37,520 bases of DNA from Candidatus Poribacteria bacterium (GCA_022821725.1 JAJEDB010000025.1:1-37520); one strand, 5' to 3'; numbered from the stretch's first letter, positions 24,161 through 33,900 are shown. A program made the numbers and translations. The notes: generated by a model from the sequence alone, not told the origin.

Positions 24161-24215
24161 TATGGATGAGAGCACTTTGTAAGCCCGAAATAACCATAAC
24201 CTATAGGAGTTCCTC

Positions 24216-25241
24216 ATGAAATCAATCCTGTCCTATCTATCGATTCTCTGCGTTATACTCGCCCTCGGGTGCGACAATACCTCAAAACAAAACACCACCC
24301 AAAATGAAAAGGGCGATACTCCCGCCGAGTTAGTGAACGATACTTCTACAAAACGCCGCTATATCAGTATCGGCACTGCCCCTGCGGGTGGCGCGTTCTT
24401 TGTCGTTGGTTCGGCAATTGCCGAGGTAGTTGACGGTAACGTTTCCGAAGCGAACTGGGAAGTGACCGCAGAAGCCACGAAAGGCACACAGGAAAACATC
24501 CGACGCATCGTGAACGGTGAACTGGAATTCGCGCTCGCCAATGCCGCAATTTCCTATTTTGCCGTGCGCGGCGAAGGGGCATGGGCAACCGAACACACCA
24601 TCCAAACCGTCATGACGCTTGCTCCCAATGTTGGACTGTTCCTTACCCCCCAGTCCTCCGATGTTCGTAGTATCCAAGACTTCGCCGGTAAACGGATTGT
24701 CGTTGGACCCGCAGGCGCAGGCTTCGAGTACTTCCTTAAACCGATACTGGCGGCACACGGTATCACTTACGAGGATTTCACACCGATCAATAGCACGTAT
24801 ATCGGCGCTGTAGATTTGTTAGCGGACGGTTCTGCTGCCGCTGCATTCGTCGGGGGTGCGGTCCCAACGCCAGCTGCTACACAAGCCAGCACGTCTCAAG
24901 ACATCTTCTTCATTCCACTCGACGCCGCCGCGAAACAGTCCCTCTTCGCGGATTATCCTTTCTTTAATGCGATCACTATCCCTGCTGATACCTATAAAGG
25001 GCAGACGGAGCCGTTCGCCAGTATGAACGTGGGCGCGATGCACCTCATCACCGCTGAAAACGCAGATGAAAACATCGTCTACGAGTTCACGAAGACCTTG
25101 TATACATATCGGGCGGAAGTCGTGAAACGGCACGGTGCCGGCAAAGCCATTAATCCGAAAAATGTCGTCAAAGATACAGGCACATCTTTTCACCCGGGTG
25201 CCATCCGTTTCTACCGCGAAATCGGCATTTGGAACGAATAA
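24216..25241 (+). CDS. TAXI-family TRAP transporter solute-binding lipoprotein
   Basis: A 341-residue periplasmic binding protein of the TAXI branch of TRAP transporters. The N-terminus is a lipoprotein signal with lipobox LALGC and acyl-cysteine C19. The mature part has the TAXI opening RRYISIGTAPAGGAFFVVGSAIAEVV, then TKGTQENIRRIVNGELEFALAN, and FAGKRIVVGPAGAGFEYF in the ligand-binding lobe. The ligand is probably a carboxylate or amino acid. The membrane subunit normally encoded next to it is missing in this window, so it is an orphan component. The start follows TAGGAG eight to nine bases upstream. Confidence 0.88.
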   Translation: MKSILSYLSILCVILALGCDNTSKQNTTQNEKGDTPAELVNDTSTKRRYISIGTAPAGGAFFVVGSAIAEVVDGNVSEANWEVTAEATKGTQENIRRIVNGELEFALANAAISYFAVRGEGAWATEHTIQTVMTLAPNVGLFLTPQSSDVRSIQDFAGKRIVVGPAGAGFEYFLKPILAAHGITYEDFTPINSTYIGAVDLLADGSAAAAFVGGAVPTPAATQASTSQDIFFIPLDAAAKQSLFADYPFFNAITIPADTYKGQTEPFASMNVGAMHLITAENADENIVYEFTKTLYTYRAEVVKRHGAGKAINPKNVVKDTGTSFHPGAIRFYREIGIWNE

Positions 25242-25440
25242 AAACACTATCTTCCACTTTTTGCGATTTTTTACGAAATCATGCACCCTTTTCGTCTCTA
25301 AACGGTGTCACTAATAAGAAAATGGAAATGTGCAACCTTTTGAGGACTCATTTGTAGTAACAATACGCGCATAGAGGGACCGGAAATAGAGTTTTCTCGG
25401 TCAAAAATATGTTTGATTGAAATACTGCTGTTTCGGGTCA

Positions 25441-25482
25441 GCTTCGGTCTGTGGGAGATTGTTCTCCTTTTCAGACCGAAGC
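25441..25482. repeat. 11-bp perfect inverted repeat before the M16 protease gene
   Basis: GCTTCGGTCTG (25441-25451) and CAGACCGAAGC (25472-25482) are perfectly complementary. The loop contains a further GGAG/CTCC pair (25454-25457 and 25464-25467), so a 15-bp stem is possible. It ends 41 nt before the start codon. No T-run follows, so a terminator is not clear-cut. It could be an operator or a folded 5' leader. The rest of the 282-nt gap (25242-25523) shows no gene. Confidence 0.6.
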
Positions 25483-25523
25483 CTTATTCGCTGTTATAGA
25501 AACAGGAAAAGATAGAGGTTAGA

Positions 25524-28500
25524 ATGCATTCAGAACGGAATAATGTCCCCAATACATCTCCAGAAAGCAGAACAGATTCTCAACATCCATCCGTTAGCCT
25601 TTCCCCAGGGCAATATCTTCACGGTTTCGAAGTGAAAGCCGTCACACCCATTGACGAGTTGGGGGCAGTAGCGATAGAACTCTTGCATCCATATAGCGGC
25701 GCACGACTGATGCATCTCTATACAGATGACTCCAAAAACTGGTTTTCGATCAGTCCGATAACCCCAACACTCGACGATACAGGGCTACAACATATCCTTG
25801 AGCATTCCGTAATGGCAGGATCTCGAAATTTTCCAGTAAAAGAGGTGTTCCTTGAGATGATCAAGATGAGCCTCGCCACCTTTGACGATGCGAACGCCAT
25901 GAACTGGTTCGACCATGCCTATTACTATGCCTCAAGCAACGTCAAAAAGGACCTGTTTAATCTTGCAGAAGTCTACTTTGATTCTGTTTTTTACCCACTG
26001 TTGACAGAGAATACTTTCAAACGTGAAGGACACCATCTTGAACCTGTAGATCCGGATCAACCCACAAGAGATTTAAAAATAAATGGGATTGTCTATAATG
26101 AACAAAAAAACGGCTCGTCTGACCCAGAATACCACTCGTATTCTGTCGTGACTGGTGGACTTCTGCCTGACACTTGCTATGCCCTTGATAGTGGTGGGAA
26201 CTCACTGGTTATGCCCGATCTGACTTATGAACAATTTAAGTCCTATCACCAAACCTACTTTCATCCGAGGAACTGTTACTTTTTTTTCTATGGCAATATT
26301 CCAACAAGCGATTATCTCACGTTTCTTGCCGATAAACTGGCGGCAATGCCAAAGACTGAGACAAACGGGTTTCTACACCCCCTCCGACCAGAAATTACAC
26401 ATCCTTCAAAGTGGAAAACCCCACGGACAGTGCGTGATACCTATCTGATTGGTGCAGATGAATCGACGGCTGAGAAGACATACCTCATGCTCAACTGGCT
26501 TATTGGGGACGCAACGGACCCTGAAGATGTTGTCTTGTGTCGAATTTTGAGTCTGATTCTGATCGGGAACGAGGGATCCCGGCTCCGCAAGTCGATTATT
26601 GATTCAAAACTCGGAACCGACTTATTTAATAATAGGTTTCTCATGCGTCCCGGAGTTAATACTATAGGTCCGCACAGTACCTTTCACATCGGCTTAACTG
26701 GAAGTGAAGCAGATCGTATTGAGGCTTTCACAGAATTGGTTGTTAATACATTGGCTCAAATTGCAGACACAGAAATTGACACGGAAACAGTGAACGCTGC
26801 GTTCCAGCAAATCACTTATGATTATCAGGAAGTTACGCCGGGATTTCCGTTTCAGATGATGGCGCGTGTCATAAACACGTGGATATATGAAAAGGAGCCG
26901 ACCCTCTTTTTAAAGATGGGATCAGTCCTATCTGCTATCCGCCAACGCTGGGAGCAAAATCCGCGCCTTTTCAATAAGCTAATTCGTGAGAAACTCCTTA
27001 ACAACCAACACCGTTTGACAACTGTTCTCTCTCCTGATCCGGGTATGCAGGCGCGTCTTAATGCGAATGAGGATGCACGTCTGAAATCGATCCACTCACA
27101 ACTCACCGATGAACAGATGATAGACATTGCTGACGATGCTGCTGAACTTGAACGCCTCAACGAACAACCCAATTCATCCGAGGATTTAGCGAAGTTGCCG
27201 CAACTGCGCGTCTCTGATCTGCCTGAGAAACCGCTCCATATTTCCACAAGTGTTGAAACGGTTAGTGGATGTCCTTTGCTTCGAAGTGATGTTTTTTCCA
27301 ACGGTGTGAACTATCTTGTCCTAAATTTTGATCTACAAGGATTGCCGCAACACCTTTGGCAGTATCTGCCCAGATACACCGATGCTATCCACAAACTCGG
27401 TGCTGGCAGAATGGATTACACGAAGATGGCGCAGCGCACCGCAGCAGCTACCGGCGGATTAGAATGCGCCCCTAACTTTAGCACACACGCACTCGATGCG
27501 GGGCGAACGTTGTGTAATATGCAGTTTCAACTTAAAGCACTTGACGGTAAGATGGGAGATGCCTTAGATGTCTTACACGACCTGATTTTTGCTGTGAATC
27601 CGCGGAATACTGGACGACTTCGCGATGTACTTAGCCAGGCAGTCACAGAAGGTCGCACAACCCTGATGAATAAACCGCGGTTTCCTTATGGCTTGGCTTC
27701 GGCGACCTATCATGCCGCCCGTGGGCTTTCGCCACAAGCCTATCTATCGGAAATTGTTTTTGGACTTCCGCAGCTACGCACGAGTGAAACGTTGCTCAAC
27801 CGTTTTGATGAATCTCATGAGGAACTTTGCGCTTACATCGAACAGATTCGCGATTTTCTGTTAGTGCGCGGTCGCGTGACTGCCAGCTTTACCGGTTCTG
27901 ACGCAGCTTTTGGGAGTCTTGAGAAAGAGTTCGCTGCATGGATTGCCGACATGCGTAATGAACCGATAACTCCAGCACCAATGGATTTTAAACCTTTTGA
28001 CACTCCACCACGCGAAGGGTTGGCGGTTCCTATGCAGATAGCCAACTGTACATACGCAATACCAGCACCGCATTACTCACATCCGGATTCAGCCTTTCTG
28101 AGCATCGGGGCACAGATCTTATGGCTTGGTTACATTATGACCGAAGTTCGCCTTAAGGGCAATGCTTACCTACCATGCTTCGCGTATGATCCGCTCGATG
28201 CCTGTCTGTATCAAGGATCATGCGCTGATCCGCACATCGCACGTACACTCAACGTCTTTGAACGGACTGCTGATTATATCAAACAGGCAGAATGGACGCA
28301 GGCAGACATTGACAGGGCAATCATCGCTACAGCGACAGATTACCAAAAAGCAATTCGACCCGGTCAAGCCTCAATCGATGCACTTACGCACCACCTCGCC
28401 GGACAGACACACGAAGTGCTCGAAGAAAAATATGCCCAACTTCGACGCGCAACCCCTAAGGAAGTAAAACGTGCTCTGCTCCAAACCTTGACGGAAAACG

Positions 28501-28595
28501 AGGATAAAGCCTCGATTTGCGTGGTCGCGAGCCGTGAGAAATTGGAAACCGAAAATCAGAAAATGGATCGTCCCCTGAGTATTGAAGACGTTTAG
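25524..28595 (+). CDS. M16C metallopeptidase, presequence-protease (PreP/Cym1)-like
   Basis: A 1023-residue M16 family peptidase, the size of the PreP/M16C subfamily whose two halves form a closed chamber that degrades peptides. The inverted zinc motif is H90-x2-E93-H94 in LQHILEHSVMAGS, and the third ligand is E193 in NGIVYNEQKN. GSRNFPVKEVFLEMIKMSLATFDDANAMNWFDHAYY is a hallmark of PreP. The C-terminal half (from about 560) has the expected non-catalytic fold and ends PLSIEDV. No signal peptide is visible, so it is probably cytosolic. The start has GAGG seven bases upstream. Two ABC exporter genes follow after 36 nt, perhaps in the same operon. Confidence 0.95.
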   Translation: MHSERNNVPNTSPESRTDSQHPSVSLSPGQYLHGFEVKAVTPIDELGAVAIELLHPYSGARLMHLYTDDSKNWFSISPITPTLDDTGLQHILEHSVMAGSRNFPVKEVFLEMIKMSLATFDDANAMNWFDHAYYYASSNVKKDLFNLAEVYFDSVFYPLLTENTFKREGHHLEPVDPDQPTRDLKINGIVYNEQKNGSSDPEYHSYSVVTGGLLPDTCYALDSGGNSLVMPDLTYEQFKSYHQTYFHPRNCYFFFYGNIPTSDYLTFLADKLAAMPKTETNGFLHPLRPEITHPSKWKTPRTVRDTYLIGADESTAEKTYLMLNWLIGDATDPEDVVLCRILSLILIGNEGSRLRKSIIDSKLGTDLFNNRFLMRPGVNTIGPHSTFHIGLTGSEADRIEAFTELVVNTLAQIADTEIDTETVNAAFQQITYDYQEVTPGFPFQMMARVINTWIYEKEPTLFLKMGSVLSAIRQRWEQNPRLFNKLIREKLLNNQHRLTTVLSPDPGMQARLNANEDARLKSIHSQLTDEQMIDIADDAAELERLNEQPNSSEDLAKLPQLRVSDLPEKPLHISTSVETVSGCPLLRSDVFSNGVNYLVLNFDLQGLPQHLWQYLPRYTDAIHKLGAGRMDYTKMAQRTAAATGGLECAPNFSTHALDAGRTLCNMQFQLKALDGKMGDALDVLHDLIFAVNPRNTGRLRDVLSQAVTEGRTTLMNKPRFPYGLASATYHAARGLSPQAYLSEIVFGLPQLRTSETLLNRFDESHEELCAYIEQIRDFLLVRGRVTASFTGSDAAFGSLEKEFAAWIADMRNEPITPAPMDFKPFDTPPREGLAVPMQIANCTYAIPAPHYSHPDSAFLSIGAQILWLGYIMTEVRLKGNAYLPCFAYDPLDACLYQGSCADPHIARTLNVFERTADYIKQAEWTQADIDRAIIATATDYQKAIRPGQASIDALTHHLAGQTHEVLEEKYAQLRRATPKEVKRALLQTLTENEDKASICVVASREKLETENQKMDRPLSIEDV

Positions 28596-28631
28596 AATAG
28601 AACTGGATCCCAATTCGCAAGGGAAGATGAA

Positions 28632-30365
28632 GTGAAAGATATTCTGCGGCTGCTGTCATACATAAAACCGTATTGGCATTTCCAAACCCTTTACATTCTT
28701 TGCCAGCTCGGCTACTTTGGCGGATTTATCGTTCTCCCGTGGATTGAAAAAATTCTGATTGACGATGTCTTTCTCGCAAAAAACGCCGATAAACTGTTGC
28801 CCACTTGTGGACTCTGGATGTTGGTCGCATTCGGCATGTACCTTTTTTCACTTGGATTCGCTTACTTCCCTATAAAGGTCTCACAAAATGCCGCGAAAGA
28901 CATCCAACTCGCCGCCTACCATCACCTCCGGAGATTAGGCTTCAAATTTTACGACACGCAGCAGACCGGCAAGGTCATGGCACTGTTCACGTCAGACACA
29001 CCAAAGGTGATAGAGGGATTCCAGATATTTGCCAGCGACTATCCGACAAACACCATCCTGCTCATTGTTACCATCCCTGTCGTCATGAGTGTTAGTTGGC
29101 AGTTATGCCTTCTCTCACTGCTCCTCGTCGGCGTGACCGTCTCGATGCCAATCCTTTTAAACAAATCCCTCAATCGAATAGGGGAGGAAGTCCAAGAACA
29201 GAACGCTGTGCTGTCAAGCAACCTACAGGAAAGCATTGCCGGTTCCCGAGAACTCAAGGGATTGGGAAAAGAACTTTACGATTTAAAAAACATCCATCAC
29301 TTCCTGAAGCAACTTGTGACAATCCGTATCAAACAGGTAAAGATCCAAAAGGTAGGCGATATATTAGCCATCTGGTGGCTCAGCGATGCCCTGGTGCTTC
29401 TGGTGGGAGGTGGGTATGTCCTACAAGACGCTATGACCGTGGGAGAACTCTTTGCGGTAGTCATGTGGTTCAATGCGCTGCAACGTCCTGTACATTTTCT
29501 CGTGACCCTTCATCTCAGCATTCCATCCGTCATGGCGGCTGCCCGTCGGATCTTCGCGTTCTTTGACGAACACGAGCAAGAACCACAAGACGGGACACCC
29601 ATCACGCACATTGAGGGCAGCGTTCAATTTTCCGATGTCTCCTTTGAGTATAGCGATGCACAACCCGTTTTGAAACGAATTCGTTTTCAAGCAGAATCCG
29701 GCGAAACAATTGCTATCGTTGGACCCAGCGGTGCTGGTAAGAGTACTTTGGTTAGCCTAATTCCGCGCTTCTATGAACCCCAACACGGCAATATTTTCAT
29801 CGACACCACACCCATCAATACAATCCAAATCCAGTCGTTGCGCTCACATATCGGCATCGTTTTTCAAGATCCATATCTATTCGCTGAGAGCATCGCTTAT
29901 AATATTCGTCTGGGTGCGGAAGACCCGGAGGCAATAACACACGAGCAGGTCGTCGCCGCCGCAAAGTTAGCAAACGCACACGACTTCATCATGAATTTCC
30001 CTCAGCAATATGAGAGCGAAGTCGGTGAGCGTGGGATTCAATTATCGGGTGGTGAACAGCAACGCATTGCCATTGCGCGCGTGCTTATCAGAGACCCCAA
30101 AATCCTCATTCTTGATGAGGCAACCTCCTCTCTGGATGCCGAATCCGAGGCACTCGTCCAAGAAGCACTCATACGCCTCATGGAAGGACGCACGAGTTTC
30201 GTCATCGCACACCGACTCTCAACCATCTTGAACGCTGACAAAATTCTCGTACTCAACGATGGAGAACTCGTTGAATCCGGCACGCATGCTGCGTTGATTC
30301 AGCGTAACGGTGTATATTACGATCTATTCCAGAAACAGTTCGCAGGAATGCAAAAGGGGACATAA
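28632..30365 (+). CDS. ABC exporter (fused TMD-NBD), first tandem copy
   Basis: A 577-residue half-size ABC exporter with an N-terminal six-helix transmembrane domain (about 1-320) and a C-terminal ATPase. Walker A is GPSGAGKST (364-372), the signature is LSGGEQQRIAIAR, Walker B is ILILDEATSSLD, and the switch histidine is in IAHRLST. It starts with GTG at 28632; the paralogue starts at the same aligned position with ATG, which supports this choice. GGGAAG lies just upstream. The next ABC gene starts one base past its stop. Members of this type export lipids, peptides or drugs and work as homo- or heterodimers; a heterodimer with the neighbour is likely. Substrate unknown. Confidence 0.95.
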   Translation: MKDILRLLSYIKPYWHFQTLYILCQLGYFGGFIVLPWIEKILIDDVFLAKNADKLLPTCGLWMLVAFGMYLFSLGFAYFPIKVSQNAAKDIQLAAYHHLRRLGFKFYDTQQTGKVMALFTSDTPKVIEGFQIFASDYPTNTILLIVTIPVVMSVSWQLCLLSLLLVGVTVSMPILLNKSLNRIGEEVQEQNAVLSSNLQESIAGSRELKGLGKELYDLKNIHHFLKQLVTIRIKQVKIQKVGDILAIWWLSDALVLLVGGGYVLQDAMTVGELFAVVMWFNALQRPVHFLVTLHLSIPSVMAAARRIFAFFDEHEQEPQDGTPITHIEGSVQFSDVSFEYSDAQPVLKRIRFQAESGETIAIVGPSGAGKSTLVSLIPRFYEPQHGNIFIDTTPINTIQIQSLRSHIGIVFQDPYLFAESIAYNIRLGAEDPEAITHEQVVAAAKLANAHDFIMNFPQQYESEVGERGIQLSGGEQQRIAIARVLIRDPKILILDEATSSLDAESEALVQEALIRLMEGRTSFVIAHRLSTILNADKILVLNDGELVESGTHAALIQRNGVYYDLFQKQFAGMQKGT

Positions 30366-30366
30366 C

Positions 30367-32106
30367 ATGAGAGATGTTCTGCGATTGTTGTCGTATTTAA
30401 AACCGTATTGGCACTTCCAACTGCTCTTTGTCTTCTGTGCACTCGGCAATTCAGGGTGTGGTCTCATCTGGCCCTGGCTTCGGAAGATTCTAATCGACGA
30501 TGTCTTTATCCGAAAAAATGCTGAACTCCTACTACCTACCTGCGGATTCTATGCGCTGACAGCAGTCGGCATGTACTTTTTCAAATTTGGAGCCGCTTAC
30601 TTCCCGGCGCAGGTTTCGGAGAATGGATCGAAAGATATTCAACTTGATGCCTACTACCACCTACGCAAATTGGGATTCAAATTTTACGACACGCACCAGA
30701 CTGGAAAAGTCATGGCAACCTTCACATCAGACACGCCAACAGCGGTGCAAGGATTTAATCTCTTTGCGGGTGATTATATCATAAACGGCATCATGCTCGT
30801 TGTGACACTCGGTATTATTACATATATCAACTATCAGTTGTGTATTCTCTCCCTACTCCTCGTCGCCGTAAACATTATCATTCCCGCCGTTTTGGATAAA
30901 CCGCTCAATCGAATGAGTGCGGAAATCCAAGAACAAAACGCACTCCTGTCAAGCAAACTACAGGAAAGCATTGCTGGCTCTCGCGAACTCAAAGGATTAG
31001 GAAAAGAATTTTATGATTTAAAAAACCTACGCCGGTTTATTGAACGACTCATCTCCGTCGATATTAGACGCGGACTCATCCAGCAGACAGGCGGCGGATT
31101 CACCATCATTCTATTCTGGTTAGCTCGAGGTCTTATATTTCTGATAGGTGGTGGGTATGTCCTGCGTGATGCGCTCACTATCGGTGAACTGCTTGTTATC
31201 ATACACTATTTTGGCAATGTACACGCGCCTGTGTCACAACTTGTAAAACTTCACCTCGGAATACCTTCGATCATGGTCGCCGCTCGGCGTATTTTTGCGT
31301 TCTTTGATGAGCACGAAGAAGAATCGCAAGAAGGAACACGAATAGAACATATTGACGGACGTGTCCAATTCACTAATGTCTCCTTCGGGTATAACGAAGC
31401 AGAACCCATCTTACAAGAAATGAGCTTTCAAGCGGAACCCGATGAGACAGTTGCCTTGGTTGGACCCAGTGGTGCAGGTAAAAGCACCCTGATTAGCTTA
31501 ATTCCACGTTTCTATGCCCCACAGCAAGGCAGTATTTCAATAGATGCCATCCCCATCAAAGAAATCCAAATTCAATCCTTACGATCCCATATCGGTATCG
31601 TTTTTCAAGATCCATACCTGTTCGCCGAGAGCATCGCTTATAATATTCGTCTGGGTGCCGAGGACCCAGAAGCGGTAACACACGAGCAAGTTGTCGCCGC
31701 CGCAAAATTAGCAAACGCACACGACTTTATCATGAATTTCCCTGAACAGTACGAGACGAAAGTCGGTGAGCGCGGCGTTCGGCTCTCTGGCGGTGAACAG
31801 CAACGGATCGCTATTGCGCGCGTGCTTATTAGAGACCCTAAAATCCTGATTCTCGATGAGGCTACATCATCTCTGGATGCAGCATCCGAGGCATTGGTCC
31901 AAGAGGCTCTCACACGCCTCATGGAAGGACGCACGAGTTTCGTCATCGCACACCGACTCTCAACCATTTTAGATGCCGACAAAATCCTCGTTCTTAAAGA
32001 GGGCAGGCTCGTTGAATCCGGTACACATGCCGAACTGATTCAACGAGGCGGTGTATACCACGATCTATTCCAGAAACAGTTCGCAGGAATACAAGCAGAC
32101 AACTAA
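30367..32106 (+). CDS. ABC exporter (fused TMD-NBD), second tandem copy
   Basis: A 579-residue paralogue of the preceding gene, with the same layout. Walker A is GPSGAGKST (366-374), the signature LSGGEQQRIAIAR, Walker B ILILDEATSSLD, and IAHRLST. The ATG at 30367 is one base after the upstream stop; the open frame also begins earlier within the upstream gene, but the start MRDVLRLLSYLKPYWHFQ aligns with the paralogue. The ATPase halves share long identical stretches at the DNA level, for example around 30188 and 31930, whereas the transmembrane halves differ more, so the pair looks like a duplication with recent homogenisation of the 3' part. Probably forms a heterodimeric exporter. Confidence 0.95.
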   Translation: MRDVLRLLSYLKPYWHFQLLFVFCALGNSGCGLIWPWLRKILIDDVFIRKNAELLLPTCGFYALTAVGMYFFKFGAAYFPAQVSENGSKDIQLDAYYHLRKLGFKFYDTHQTGKVMATFTSDTPTAVQGFNLFAGDYIINGIMLVVTLGIITYINYQLCILSLLLVAVNIIIPAVLDKPLNRMSAEIQEQNALLSSKLQESIAGSRELKGLGKEFYDLKNLRRFIERLISVDIRRGLIQQTGGGFTIILFWLARGLIFLIGGGYVLRDALTIGELLVIIHYFGNVHAPVSQLVKLHLGIPSIMVAARRIFAFFDEHEEESQEGTRIEHIDGRVQFTNVSFGYNEAEPILQEMSFQAEPDETVALVGPSGAGKSTLISLIPRFYAPQQGSISIDAIPIKEIQIQSLRSHIGIVFQDPYLFAESIAYNIRLGAEDPEAVTHEQVVAAAKLANAHDFIMNFPEQYETKVGERGVRLSGGEQQRIAIARVLIRDPKILILDEATSSLDAASEALVQEALTRLMEGRTSFVIAHRLSTILDADKILVLKEGRLVESGTHAELIQRGGVYHDLFQKQFAGIQADN

Positions 32107-32151
32107 ATTATCGGCGTCACCGAAATTACTTAACATCAGTTGAAAAAGTGC

Positions 32152-32180
32152 TTGACTTTAACGCGTTTTTTTGGTAAAAT
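32152..32180 (+). promoter_or_regulatory. sigma70-type promoter for dnaN
   Basis: TTGACT (32152-32157), 17-nt spacer, TAAAAT (32175-32180), 29 nt before the dnaN start. Strong match with ideal spacing. Confidence 0.7.
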
Positions 32181-32209
32181 TGTAAAAATGCTTGTAAGGA
32201 GAACCGGAA

Positions 32210-33310
32210 ATGGAATTGACCTTTGAAAAACATGATCTCTTAAATTCTCTGCAAGTGCTACAAGGCGTAGCGAGTGGACGCACGACCCTACCGATTCTTT
32301 CAAACGTTCTTATCCAAGCCGTAAATGGAAAAATTGAATGTATCGCCACAGATTTGGAGGTCGGCATTAAGATCAAGGTGGAAGGTGCCATTCAAGAAGA
32401 CGGTGCTATCACTGTCTCTGCGAAAAAGTTGGCAGACATCGTCAAAGAATTGCCGGAAGACAAACCGATCCACTTCGCAACCACGGCAAATGACCGAGTT
32501 GAACTCACCTGTGGGAACGGCGTTTATAAAATTATTGGACTGCCAGACGAAGAATTCCCCCAATTGCCTGCTGTTGACGGAGATTCCCTAACAATCGATG
32601 GCGATGTTCTGCGGGATCTACTTTACAAGACCGAATTTGCCGCTGCAACGGAGGATGTCCGCTATTTCCTAAATGGACTCTACTTTAATTTCCTACCGGA
32701 TAAAACAGAAGTCGTCGCGACCGATATGAGATGGCTCGCACTCGCACGCTGTGAACGGCTCACGTCGGAGAACGTAAAAGGGTTCATTATCCCACTCAAA
32801 GCCGTTAAAGAGATCGCTCGCACTTTCGCTGAATCTGGCACAGTACAGATCTCAATTTTTGAAAATCAGATTCTCTTCGCTGATGAGAATGCGACCTTAA
32901 CGACACGACTCGTAGAAGGGGATTACCCGCCATACCAGAAAATCATCCCTGAAGCTGCGGAAGGCAGAGTGGTCGTCTCTAAAGAACAGATGCTGCATGC
33001 AGCACGGCGCGTTGCGTTGCTATCGAATCCGAAGAACTATGCGATTGCTTTGGAAATTGATACCCAGCAGCTCCAGATTTCGGCAAAGACGCCGGAATTA
33101 GGGGAGGCGTACGAGCCTATTCCTGTAGAGTCTGGCACAGGACGCATACGGATTGGTATCGATGCACGTTTGTTGATAGAGACTTTGGGGCATGTTGAAA
33201 CAGAGTCCATCGCAATAGAATTTAAAAGCGAAGTGGAACCTATCGTCTTTAAACCGGTCGGTGCGGAAAGTCACATCTGTCTTGTAATGCCGATGCGTTT
33301 GGAATCTTAA
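32210..33310 (+). CDS. dnaN: DNA polymerase III beta subunit (sliding clamp)
   Basis: A 366-residue sliding clamp, the standard length for a bacterial beta subunit with three tandem clamp domains. The dimer rings DNA and holds polymerase III. Characteristic stretches are GVASGRTTLPILSNVLI, TDLEVGIKIKVEGAIQEDGAITVSAKKLADIVKELP, NGLYFNF and the end segment VMPMRLES with the terminal PMR[LI] motif that belongs to the peptide-binding pocket. The start has AAGGAG 11 bases upstream and its own promoter. It is not next to dnaA or recF in this window, so the gene is separated from the usual replication operon, flanked by exporters and tRNAs. Confidence 0.97.
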   Translation: MELTFEKHDLLNSLQVLQGVASGRTTLPILSNVLIQAVNGKIECIATDLEVGIKIKVEGAIQEDGAITVSAKKLADIVKELPEDKPIHFATTANDRVELTCGNGVYKIIGLPDEEFPQLPAVDGDSLTIDGDVLRDLLYKTEFAAATEDVRYFLNGLYFNFLPDKTEVVATDMRWLALARCERLTSENVKGFIIPLKAVKEIARTFAESGTVQISIFENQILFADENATLTTRLVEGDYPPYQKIIPEAAEGRVVVSKEQMLHAARRVALLSNPKNYAIALEIDTQQLQISAKTPELGEAYEPIPVESGTGRIRIGIDARLLIETLGHVETESIAIEFKSEVEPIVFKPVGAESHICLVMPMRLES

Positions 33311-33371
33311 GGACGCATGTTGTGGTGCGGGGTCTGAAGACATCACGCGACAAGATAGGGATAGCGGTATT

Positions 33372-33421
33372 GCGCGCCCTCGCCTTCGCGCGCGGACATC
33401 CTGAAAAAACGCTCTTTTTTT
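33372..33421 (+). terminator. possible dnaN terminator region
   Basis: GCGCGC (33372-33377) can pair with GCGCGC (33388-33393) across a 10-nt loop. A T-run follows at 33414-33421, too far for a classical terminator. A short A-run/T-run pairing (about 33403-33421) directly before the T-run is an alternative. Weak evidence. Confidence 0.3.
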
Positions 33422-33431
33422 TCAAAAAAAC

Positions 33432-33460
33432 TTGACATCCCGTCCGTTTAATGGTATTAT
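33432..33460 (+). promoter_or_regulatory. promoter of tRNA-Phe
   Basis: Perfect TTGACA (33432-33437), 17-nt spacer, TATTAT (33455-33460), 12 nt before the tRNA 5' end. This is the strongest promoter match in the window and fits a stable RNA gene. Confidence 0.75.
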
Positions 33461-33472
33461 TATATACCTAAT

Positions 33473-33545
<73 letters not shown>

Positions 33546-33621
33546 CTCTTGATCTCTATCACGACAGATAGGGGCACCCCAAGCGATTAGTCCGCTAACA
33601 GCAATAAAGGAGGTAATTTTC

Positions 33622-33828
33622 ATGATTGAAATTACTGCCCTTCTAGCATCGACGGTATTAAACCTTTTCGGTTTACCGAACTTCGCTAGTGGATTCGCTG
33701 ATGTTAGCGGATTAGCTATCCTTTTCGTGCCATTTTTGCGATTAGAATATAAAATGAGCACCAAAAAGATTAGCAAGCCTACAAACCAGCGGACTAACCA
33801 GCAAGGGTTGCTTTGCACTCCGCAGTGA
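33622..33828 (+). CDS. doubtful small hydrophobic protein between the two tRNAs
   Basis: A 68-codon open frame starting with ATG at 33622, behind an unusually good ribosome site (AAAGGAGG, eight bases away). The protein has a hydrophobic stretch (residues 4-40, with GLAILFVPFLRLEY) that might be a membrane segment and a basic polar tail. I recognise no family. The same DNA holds inverted repeats: TTAGTCCGCTAACA (33587-33600) with TGTTAGCGGATTA (33702-33714), and TAAACC/GGTTTA at 33659-33675. A non-coding or repeat-derived sequence is therefore as likely. The 355-nt gap 33546-33900 holds nothing else. Confidence 0.3.
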   Translation: MIEITALLASTVLNLFGLPNFASGFADVSGLAILFVPFLRLEYKMSTKKISKPTNQRTNQQGLLCTPQ

Positions 33829-33900
33829 TGCAATGCGTATTGTGATAAACGTCGAAACTGTTCACGTTTCCAGTAGCAATATTATTAGTGAACTTACTAA

